5,814 bases of DNA, taken from the NCBI GenBank assembly GCA_030428405.1, contig JAUIEH010000201.1, positions 1-5,814 of the forward strand. The letters are read 5' to 3'. The position numbers were made by a program, and so were the translations under genes. Positions 1 to 4,640 of the stretch are shown one piece after another; the stretch's first letter is position 1, and each line of letters opens with the position of its first letter. The stretch is from Alphaproteobacteria bacterium. Its GTDB lineage: Bacteria > Pseudomonadota > Alphaproteobacteria > Caulobacterales > Maricaulaceae. The notes under the pieces are model-generated. The model ran no database searches and had not been told where the DNA came from. It saw only the letters and a program-made list of their open reading frames with translations.

Positions 1-819
1 ACGCAAGCCGACGCGCTTCGGACATGGTTCGCCGAGCATGTCGAAATCGAGCCGCGTCTCGGCGGGTCCTATCGCTTCTGGGGCAAGCACACTTACGGCG
101 TTCCGGGTCCGGACGACGCCAGCCAGATCCTGACCGCGTTCGAGCCAAATAACCGCCTCGCCTTTAAATGGGACTTTGACGGCGTCGAGAGCGAGGTCGA
201 TCTCGGCGTTGCGGCGATCACAATGGATGACGGCGAGGCCGGCGCCGAACTTAAGGGGCGCCATGATTTCGCAGCGCCTTTGAAGATGGGGCGCGCAGCC
301 GAACTCGTCGACGATCTGTGGAAGATCCATTGCGGCAATCTGATGTGCCATCTTCAGGGCATTGACGGCGTCACCCTTCCCGACTTCGCCGACACCGCGC
401 CGCGCGTGCGCGCCTCGACATTGGTCGACGCCCCGCGCGAGACGGTCTGGAAGGCGCTGATGACGCCGGAGCGTCTCGCGACATGGATGTGGGCGGAAAA
501 CGCCGTCGTCGAGCCGCGCGTCGGCGGAAAATACTCATACGGATGGAATTATAAATATGGAGAGCGTCAGGTCGAAGGCGGTCCGACAAAGATCCTCGAC
601 ATGGTTGAAAACGAAAAACTCGTCACCGACTGGCCGGATTGGCGCGGTGATGAGAACGTGCCCGTCCAGCGCGTCACCTGGCTGCTCAGCGAGGAAGACG
701 GCAAGACCCGCGTCACCGTGCTGCATGAAGGCTTCACCCGCACGGCGGACATTTCGGATTATCCGTTCGGCTGGCTCGAGTTCCTCAACAATCTCAAAGA
801 TTTGTGTGAAGAGCAGTGA
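1..819 (+). CDS. Tandem SRPBCC (AHSA1-like) domain protein, 5' partial
   Basis: The reading frame is open from base 1 to a TGA at 817-819, giving 272 visible residues; the start lies outside the window. Two copies of the AHSA1/START-like fold can be seen. The first, at about residues 1-120, has the block EPRLGGSYRFW at 17-27, then QIL and RHDF (87-90). The second, at about 135-268, starts with the typical VDAPRETVWKAL strand-helix, then EPRVGGKYSYGW at 171-182, KIL at 197-199 and HEGF at 242-245. The family forms a hydrophobic ligand-binding cavity or acts as an Hsp90 co-chaperone-like module; most bacterial members have no known ligand and none can be assigned here. The expected start of the first domain (a P.e.vW..lt strand-helix) must lie just left of the window, so only about 20-40 residues are missing. 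No signal peptide is visible, so a cytoplasmic location is likely. It overlaps the next gene by one base and is probably translationally coupled to it. Confidence 0.9.
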   Translation, partial: TQADALRTWFAEHVEIEPRLGGSYRFWGKHTYGVPGPDDASQILTAFEPNNRLAFKWDFDGVESEVDLGVAAITMDDGEAGAELKGRHDFAAPLKMGRAAELVDDLWKIHCGNLMCHLQGIDGVTLPDFADTAPRVRASTLVDAPRETVWKALMTPERLATWMWAENAVVEPRVGGKYSYGWNYKYGERQVEGGPTKILDMVENEKLVTDWPDWRGDENVPVQRVTWLLSEEDGKTRVTVLHEGFTRTADISDYPFGWLEFLNNLKDLCEEQ

Positions 820-1235
820 TGTCCAATCGATGGGCGCGCGCGGTCATCGCGATTTTTCTCGCGGAGGCCGCGCCAATTCTCGCGCTTATCATCGCAGTGG
901 CCGTGTTCGGACCGCATGACGCGGCGGGCGATCAGGCCTTCGCCGAACGCATGGGCGCATTCATCGGACCGATCGGCGGCGCGCTCTTCACCTTTCTGGC
1001 CGCCTTCTGGGCCACGCGAATTTTGCCGTCAGGCAAGATCGCTGCCGGAGCCGCAATCGGCGCTGGCGTCGTCGCCATCGACGCATTGATCCTGGTCGCG
1101 GGCGGCGTCGGGTTCATCTGGCTGTTCGCATTGTCCTGGGCCGGACGGCTCATCGCGGGAACAGCCGGCGGCCTTCTTGCAGGCGCGGTCGAAAGCGAAG
1201 ATCGGCGACCGAACGAGGAGAGTTCGACGCTATAG
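819..1235 (+). CDS. Small polytopic membrane protein of unknown function
   Basis: This encodes 138 residues from an ATG at 819-821, which overlaps the upstream stop as TGATG. A GAAGAG Shine-Dalgarno-like sequence at 808-813 sits five bases before the ATG. A GTG at 816 is the only near alternative and is too close to that site. I do not recognise the family. Four hydrophobic segments can be seen at about residues 8-31, 47-68, 73-95 and 98-123. Loops are short and the tail is charged (ESEDRRPNEE). Small residues (Gly, Ala) crowd helices 2-4, as in tightly packed helical bundles. One acidic residue lies inside or near a membrane segment (D88), and E16 and P19 lie in helix 1. The overlap with the SRPBCC gene suggests coexpression, but no shared function can be inferred. 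The protein is probably in the inner membrane. Confidence 0.8.
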   Translation: MSNRWARAVIAIFLAEAAPILALIIAVAVFGPHDAAGDQAFAERMGAFIGPIGGALFTFLAAFWATRILPSGKIAAGAAIGAGVVAIDALILVAGGVGFIWLFALSWAGRLIAGTAGGLLAGAVESEDRRPNEESSTL

Positions 1236-1254
1236 CACCACGGCGGCGCACACA

Positions 1255-1294
1255 CCGACGTCGCGGTCGCTCTCGGCGAGCGCCGCGCCGTCGG
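1255..1294. terminator. Strong hairpin between convergent genes, candidate bidirectional terminator
   Basis: An imperfect inverted repeat lies between the + strand membrane-protein stop (1235) and the - strand repeat-protein stop (1314). CCGACG at 1255-1260 pairs with CGTCGG at 1289-1294. After one mismatch, CGCGG at 1262-1266 pairs with CCGCG at 1283-1287. After a one-base bulge, CGCTC at 1268-1272 pairs with GAGCG at 1278-1282, closing a five-base loop. That makes 16 base pairs, mostly G-C. No U-tract follows on either strand, so intrinsic termination in the classical sense is uncertain. The position between convergent stops fits a shared terminator or an mRNA 3'-end stabiliser. Confidence 0.5.
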
Positions 1295-1313
1295 ATGAAC
1301 GTCGCACGCGCCG

Positions 1314-1844
1314 CTAGGGCGTATTCGAACCACGGCCCTCTGCGCACGGATTTACGCCGTCAACGCCAAAATCCGCTGCCGACGAAGGCGCGCCAAGCTC
1401 GACATTATGTGCGGTGAGCATGGTTTCGGTCGGCGCGCCGCCTCCCGAGGTTCCGCGACCGGCGACGTCGAACGCCGCCGCGCCGCCGCCAGAGCCGCGA
1501 GCTGCGACCTCGAGCGCTGTGTCTCCGTCGGCCTCAGGCTTGGCCGCGATTTCGACTTCAGCGGAACCGGCGTCAACCGGCGCCGCCTCCGACGGCCCGT
1601 CGCGTCCGCCGCGGCCTGCAATCTCTATCGGCCCGTCCCGGCTGCCGCGGCCGGCAAGGTCAGCGGGACCGTCTCTGCCGCCGCGTCCGGCTACGTGCTC
1701 ATCATCGCCCGGAAGCACACCAGCGCAGCCGGCGTCGGGGCCGGCTTCGGCCGCGCCCGCTGCGTCCTCCTCCTGAGCTGTGACCGGAAGCGCCAGAAAT
1801 ATCGACGACGTCGCCATCGCAAGAAACGCTTTCCTCAGTGTCAT
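1314..1844 (-). CDS. Exported small protein with Gly/Arg/Asp-rich 12-residue repeats
   Basis: This encodes 176 residues of unrecognised family. The N-terminus MTLRKAF followed by a hydrophobic stretch and an AlaGln junction near residue 23-24 (LPVTAQ|EE) is a good Sec signal peptide. The chosen ATG (1842-1844) has a GGGG at 1851-1854 placed six bases upstream; an ATG four codons earlier (1856) has no such site. The mature part is Ala/Gly-rich and acidic. It has three tandem repeats at 51-86, of the form [VLI]AGRG[GS]RDGPx[DE], and two looser copies at about 113-138 (VAARGSGGG, VAGRGTSGGG). Two cysteines, C40 and C167, flank the repeats and could form a disulfide in the periplasm. No catalytic motif is visible and the region is probably largely disordered. 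Frames on the opposite strand are also open, but the signal peptide and the synonymous differences between repeats (for example AGA, CGG and CGC for one Arg) favour this strand. It lies 145 bases downstream of the M1-like peptidase gene. Confidence 0.62.
   Translation of the reverse strand: MTLRKAFLAMATSSIFLALPVTAQEEDAAGAAEAGPDAGCAGVLPGDDEHVAGRGGRDGPADLAGRGSRDGPIEIAGRGGRDGPSEAAPVDAGSAEVEIAAKPEADGDTALEVAARGSGGGAAAFDVAGRGTSGGGAPTETMLTAHNVELGAPSSAADFGVDGVNPCAEGRGSNTP
1587..1694 (-). repeat. Three tandem 36-bp coding repeats (12-residue units)
   Basis: These are three adjacent 36-base units inside the exported repeat protein, encoding VAGRGGRDGPAD, LAGRGSRDGPIE and IAGRGGRDGPSE. The units differ mainly at synonymous positions and at the two variable residues. 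This points to old duplication followed by selection on the protein rather than recent slippage. Confidence 0.8.
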
Positions 1845-1989
1845 GACAGACCCCATTCAGATTGAGCGGAAAAAGCGTACTGGCACGCAATGCGCGATCA
1901 GGCTCTTTGCCGATTGTGGCCAAAATTGGAACCGCTCAACCCTGCGCGATCGCTCTTTCGACGGCCGCCACAGCGCGGCGGCGCCGGGC
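1845..1989 (-). other. Intergenic spacer between the M1-like gene and the repeat-protein gene
   Basis: The 145-base gap is slightly richer in A/T than its surroundings. It holds the GGGG ribosome-binding tract of the downstream gene (1851-1854) and a hairpin near the upstream stop. On the - strand there are TTGAGC and TTGGCC hexamers at plausible -35 positions, but none has a convincing -10 partner at 16-18 bases. I therefore do not call a promoter, although the spacing suggests the repeat-protein gene could have one. No small gene or RNA is evident. Confidence 0.4.
1964..1982 (-). terminator. GC hairpin just after the M1-like peptidase stop
   Basis: GCCGCC and GGCGGC form a six-base-pair stem around a seven-base loop, seven bases after the peptidase stop codon at 1990-1992 in the direction of transcription. 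No U-tract follows, so this may be a weak terminator, a 3'-end stabiliser, or chance in GC-rich DNA. Confidence 0.3.
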
Positions 1990-3243
1990 TCACGGCGTTC
2001 GCTGCCCGAGGCGCGCCTGAAACCAATCGCGCTCATCGGCTCCTGCGACGGCTTCGAGCATGTCCAGGAGATCCGGCGTCGTGTTGATTTCATCGACCAT
2101 GTAGCGGCGCATGAATTCAGCAAAGCGTGCGCGGCCGATGCGGCTTTCGAGGTCACTCAACGCAAGCGGTCCAGCGCGATAATTGACGAGATACGGTCCG
2201 CGCGCGGTTGCGCCCGGCTCCCATATCGGCGGCAAATCCTCACCGGCGATTTGCTCACGAAAGCGCGTCAGGCGCGCCTCGAAGGCCTCCTCGCCGAAAC
2301 GCGCGCGCACGGCCATGACGCCGGCATATTCAGCAAACGATTCATTGAGCCAGTTTTCGACTGTGCTGAACGCGGCGCCCATGCTCCAGTGATGTGACAA
2401 CTCGTGGCAGAGAAACTGGGTCAGCGCGCGCTCTTCAGTGTCGGAAATGTCCGTGAGCGCAATATAGCTGCGCCGATTATAGCCGCTTTCGCTGCGCCGA
2501 TGGATCACGAAATGCGCTTCGGGAAGCGCGCTTCGCGCGCCATAAAGCGGATCGAGATAATCAAAACAATACCTGGCCGCCGCGATCAGCCGCTCCATAC
2601 CGGCCTCGTCGTCACGCAGATCATAGAGCGTGAACCCGTCCGCTTCGGTGACGCGGAAATCGGGCGCGAGCGTGAAGGCGATGTCCAGCGAGGCTTGCGT
2701 GTTCCGGATGCGAATGCCGGTCGGCAGCTGCTCGACCGAGCCGTTCGCCACGCCTTGCCAGGGCGCGCCGACATCTACCGTCAGATCAGCGGTCAGATAG
2801 CCCTGGAACGTAGCGTCGACCGGCAGCCAAAAGCCGTCCACGGATAACTCCACGCGCTCGGTCGAAACGGCGTTGATTTCATTGTTGGGCGGTTCGGGGA
2901 ACAGAACGCCGTCATAGCTGAGTTCGATCACGCGGACTGCGCCCTCACCGGTCGGCGCCAAGCCGATCGTCACGGTCTGAAGCGTGTCCTGCGCGCCGAT
3001 CTCAAAGCCGCTGACATCGCCGCCGGCTTCGATATTCCCAAGGCTCGGCGCGAGCACGAACGTGACCTCTTCAGTCGCGGGATCGAGCACCGATATCCGC
3101 CAATCGAGATCGACGAAGCCGGTCTCGACATCCGCGGCCATCACGCCCTCATAGTGATAGACCGCCTCGCCATATTGCGCGGATGCAGGCGCCAAAGCGG
3201 CCGCCGCCATGACGAGCGCCAGCGCGCCCTGCAGATATCTCAT
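1990..3243 (-). CDS. Exported M1-like zinc metallopeptidase (gluzincin), divergent
   Basis: This encodes 417 residues. An ATG at 3241-3243 is preceded by a strong GAAGGAGA (3250-3257). A signal peptide covers about residues 1-22 (charged MRY, hydrophobic core, ASA|Q), so the enzyme should be periplasmic or secreted. Residues 23-200 look like an all-beta N-terminal domain, as in M1 peptidases. The zinc site is HELSH at 280-284 (H280, H284 as ligands, E281 catalytic) followed by WLNESFAEY with E301 as the likely third ligand, matching the M1 WLNEGFA signature. Y355 in YRAG fits the M1 catalytic tyrosine of the Y-x-K-G type. Oddities are a 16-residue ligand gap where M1 enzymes usually have 18, no visible GxMEN exopeptidase motif (SGYNRRSYIALTD stands near the expected place), and a length well below typical aminopeptidases, with no large C-terminal helical domain. 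The substrate is unknown. An M61-like relation is possible but less supported by WLNE. Same direction as the DUF502 gene, 171 bases downstream of it. Confidence 0.85.
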   Translation of the reverse strand: MRYLQGALALVMAAAALAPASAQYGEAVYHYEGVMAADVETGFVDLDWRISVLDPATEEVTFVLAPSLGNIEAGGDVSGFEIGAQDTLQTVTIGLAPTGEGAVRVIELSYDGVLFPEPPNNEINAVSTERVELSVDGFWLPVDATFQGYLTADLTVDVGAPWQGVANGSVEQLPTGIRIRNTQASLDIAFTLAPDFRVTEADGFTLYDLRDDEAGMERLIAAARYCFDYLDPLYGARSALPEAHFVIHRRSESGYNRRSYIALTDISDTEERALTQFLCHELSHHWSMGAAFSTVENWLNESFAEYAGVMAVRARFGEEAFEARLTRFREQIAGEDLPPIWEPGATARGPYLVNYRAGPLALSDLESRIGRARFAEFMRRYMVDEINTTPDLLDMLEAVAGADERDWFQARLGQRTP

Positions 3244-3276
3244 GCACCGTCTCCTTCGCAGCTGGACAGGAGATGC
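3244..3276 (-). promoter_or_regulatory. Hairpin that would mask the M1-like gene's Shine-Dalgarno sequence
   Basis: In the mRNA, TCTCCT (complement of 3268-3273) is perfectly complementary to AGGAGA (complement of 3250-3255), the core of the ribosome binding site. A 12-base loop separates them. GCA (complement of 3274-3276) can also pair with TGC (complement of 3244-3246) across a three-base bulge, ending at the start codon. When folded, this would occlude ribosome binding. The complementarity is seen in the sequence; a regulatory role is inference. Confidence 0.35.
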
Positions 3277-3300
3277 CGCAGCGCGGCGTTTTGGATGCAG

Positions 3301-3313
3301 GCCGCAAGGCGGC
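3301..3313 (-). other. Small GC hairpin in the leader of the M1-like gene
   Basis: GCCGC and GCGGC pair around a three-base loop within the untranslated gap upstream of the M1-like gene. This is a five-base-pair stem with no U-tract. It could be part of a structured leader or could be chance. Confidence 0.2.
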
Positions 3314-3329
3314 GGATGCGGCGCCGCGA

Positions 3330-3358
3330 ACAGGCTTGCCGATTTCGTGCGCGGTCAA
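3330..3358 (-). promoter_or_regulatory. Weak candidate promoter for the M1-like gene
   Basis: On the - strand, TTGACC (complement of 3353-3358) matches the sigma70-type -35 hexamer at five of six positions. Seventeen bases downstream lies GCCTGT, a poor -10. The location about 90 bases before the start codon, in the longest gap of the - strand block, is sensible, but the -10 mismatch keeps this tentative. Confidence 0.2.
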
Positions 3359-3367
3359 ACGGACAAA

Positions 3368-3379
3368 TGAACGCAAGCG
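3368..3379. repeat. 12-bp inverted match, left copy
   Basis: TGAACGCAAGCG here is the reverse complement of the sequence at 4190-4201. The two copies flank the DUF502 gene, one after its stop and one before its start. They share the core CGCAAGCG. Function is unknown and chance is possible. Confidence 0.3.
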
Positions 3380-3389
3380 ATTGCTATCG

Positions 3390-3412
3390 CCCCAACCCCC
3401 AATCGCCCCTCC
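3390..3412 (-). other. G-rich tract downstream of the DUF502 stop
   Basis: On the - strand, starting a few bases after the DUF502 TGA, runs of GG, GGGG, GGGGG and GGGG occur within 23 bases, separated by loops of 1, 5 and 2 bases. This could form a two-layer G-quadruplex in DNA or mRNA. Only three of the runs have three or more Gs, so a stable three-layer form is not expected. Confidence 0.35.
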
Positions 3413-3414
3413 GC

Positions 3415-4149
3415 TCAACCCTCCTCGGGCGCATCGTCGGTCGGCGCATCTTCCGGCGGCGCGATGGCCGGCGGCGGCGCGTTCGGCGCCTGTCCGGGCG
3501 CGGAGTTGCGGTAGCGGATCGTGTCGGGCGCCGTTACGCCGCCGGAGACAATGAACTGAATGGCGTCGCTTGTTGACCAGTCGAGCCAGACGAGCCGGTC
3601 GGACGGAACGATTTCGACATAGCCCGAGGTTGGATTGGGCGTGGTCGGAACATAGACGGCGGCGAGTTCCTCGCCCGTCTCCTCGGCGCGGAACTGGCGC
3701 GTGACCAGGCCGACGGTCTTCATATGCTCGGTCGGAAATTCGATCAGCACGACTTTCTTGGCGGCCTCGGCGGGCGACTGAAAGCTGCGGATGAGCTGGC
3801 GCGCGGAGGAATAGATCATGCCGGCGATCGGGATGCGCTGCATCAGGGACGCGGTGATGTCTCCGATTATCCGCCCAAGAACATTGCCCGCGAACAGGCC
3901 TGCGATGGTGAGCACTGCGAGCGCGATGACCAATTCGATGGCCTCGGCCACTAATGGCCGCTCAAGCGCGTCATGAAAGATCGGCAGATTGCGCGACAGC
4001 CAGTTCAGCGCCGGATCGCCGACCAGCCCGCCGACATAAGCCGCGAGCCGGATCAGCATCCAGATGACCCAGACGGTCAGCGCCAATGGCGCAAGCGCCA
4101 GCGCGCCGATGGTGATCGTACGCACCCATTTGCCAAGCAATCCGCCCAT
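3415..4149 (-). CDS. DUF502 family two-helix membrane protein
   Basis: This encodes 244 residues from the ATG at 4147-4149. GAGAGGAG at 4157-4164 sits seven bases upstream. A GTG directly before the ATG would be only four bases from that site, so the ATG is preferred. Transmembrane helices are visible at about 11-33 and 71-93. Between and after them are family hallmarks: the conserved IPIAGMIYSSARQL stretch at 106-119, FPTE at 138-141 and the VPTTPNPTSGY signature at 167-177, followed by a soluble beta-rich part ending in a conserved SGGV at 202-205. These match DUF502 (COG2928), related to plant LIKE-COV proteins. The biochemical role is unknown. A Pro/Ala/Glu-rich tail of about 30 residues (215-244) is probably disordered and extends past the conserved domain. 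The protein should sit in the inner membrane. It follows the GFA gene by 52 bases on the same strand, so cotranscription is likely. Confidence 0.9.
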   Translation of the reverse strand: MGGLLGKWVRTITIGALALAPLALTVWVIWMLIRLAAYVGGLVGDPALNWLSRNLPIFHDALERPLVAEAIELVIALAVLTIAGLFAGNVLGRIIGDITASLMQRIPIAGMIYSSARQLIRSFQSPAEAAKKVVLIEFPTEHMKTVGLVTRQFRAEETGEELAAVYVPTTPNPTSGYVEIVPSDRLVWLDWSTSDAIQFIVSGGVTAPDTIRYRNSAPGQAPNAPPPAIAPPEDAPTDDAPEEG

Positions 4150-4189
4150 CACGAAACTCCTCTCGCGCTCATCCGCTTAGCTTCACGAC

Positions 4190-4201
4190 CGCTTGCGTTC
4201 A
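4190..4201. repeat. 12-bp inverted match, right copy
   Basis: CGCTTGCGTTCA, the reverse complement of 3368-3379, abuts the GFA stop codon (4202-4204) at the start of the spacer before the DUF502 gene. Confidence 0.3.
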
Positions 4202-4612
4202 CTATGCGCCCGGCGGCAGGCGCTCAAATGTCGGCAGACCGTCCGGCACGTCGTGGAAGCTGCGCTTTTCGATGGTGAAGATCGCCATTTGCGGGCCGGT
4301 GAAGACTTCAGGATCATCCAGCGTGCCGATTTTCAGGACGATCGCGTCAAGTCCCGGCCGTCTCGTCAGAATATGCGTGCCGCACTCGCTGCAGAACTCG
4401 CGAGTGACCGGATTATCGATGTCGCTGCGCGTGAAGCTCTTGGGCGCGCCTTTGACGTAGCGAAACCCTTCCGCGGGAACGAGCATGAAGTAATTCACGG
4501 CTCCGCCAGAAAATTGCTGACACTCCCGGCAATGACACTGCGCCTGCAGCAATGGCGCGCCGTCGCTCTCATAGCGCAGCGCGCCGCAATAACATCCGCC
4601 TGAACGCGACAT
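4202..4612 (-). CDS. GFA family (CENP-V/Gfa-like) zinc-binding protein
   Basis: This encodes 136 residues, a normal length for the family. The ATG at 4610-4612 is preceded by AAGGGAG (4620-4626) at a spacing of seven bases. All the usual cysteines are present: GGCYCGALRY with C7 and C9, CHCRECQQFSGG with C26, C28 and C31, and FCSECGTHI with C74 and C77. In the family these bind a structural zinc and a second zinc at the presumed active site. The founding member, Gfa, was described as making S-hydroxymethylglutathione from formaldehyde and glutathione. Most homologues are untested, and no formaldehyde dehydrogenase gene is adjacent here, so that reaction should not be assumed. No signal peptide is present, so it is likely cytoplasmic. 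It starts 28 bases after the DUF885 stop and is probably in the same operon. Confidence 0.92.
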   Translation of the reverse strand: MSRSGGCYCGALRYESDGAPLLQAQCHCRECQQFSGGAVNYFMLVPAEGFRYVKGAPKSFTRSDIDNPVTREFCSECGTHILTRRPGLDAIVLKIGTLDDPEVFTGPQMAIFTIEKRSFHDVPDGLPTFERLPPGA

Positions 4613-4640
4613 CTACCAACTCCCTTACACCATGGGCGTC

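Noticed and set aside
932..1333. 133-codon open frame on the - strand
   Set aside because: It lies opposite the overlapping membrane-protein gene, is rich in Arg/Pro/Ser, and would span the convergent hairpin and overlap the end of the repeat-protein gene.
1849..1856. ATG at 1856 as the start of the repeat protein
   Set aside because: It lacks a ribosome binding site, whereas the ATG at 1844 has GGGG at proper spacing and gives a tidier signal peptide.
1407..1865. Two overlapping + strand open frames opposite the repeat protein
   Set aside because: They are Arg- or Pro/Ala-rich mirror images of a Gly-rich repeat. The minus frame has a signal peptide and keeps repeat residues through synonymous changes, while the plus frames change residues.
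1780..2397. 205-codon open frame on the + strand
   Set aside because: It lies opposite the end of the M1-like gene and the spacer after it, has no ribosome binding site or recognisable motif, and its partner strand has clear catalytic motifs.
2404..2847. 147-codon open frame on the + strand
   Set aside because: It lies wholly inside the M1-like gene on the opposite strand; its composition is typical of antisense frames in GC-rich DNA.
3377..3390. Short inverted repeat GCGAT-N4-ATCGC
   Set aside because: Five-base arms are expected by chance at this GC content, and there is no other support for an operator.
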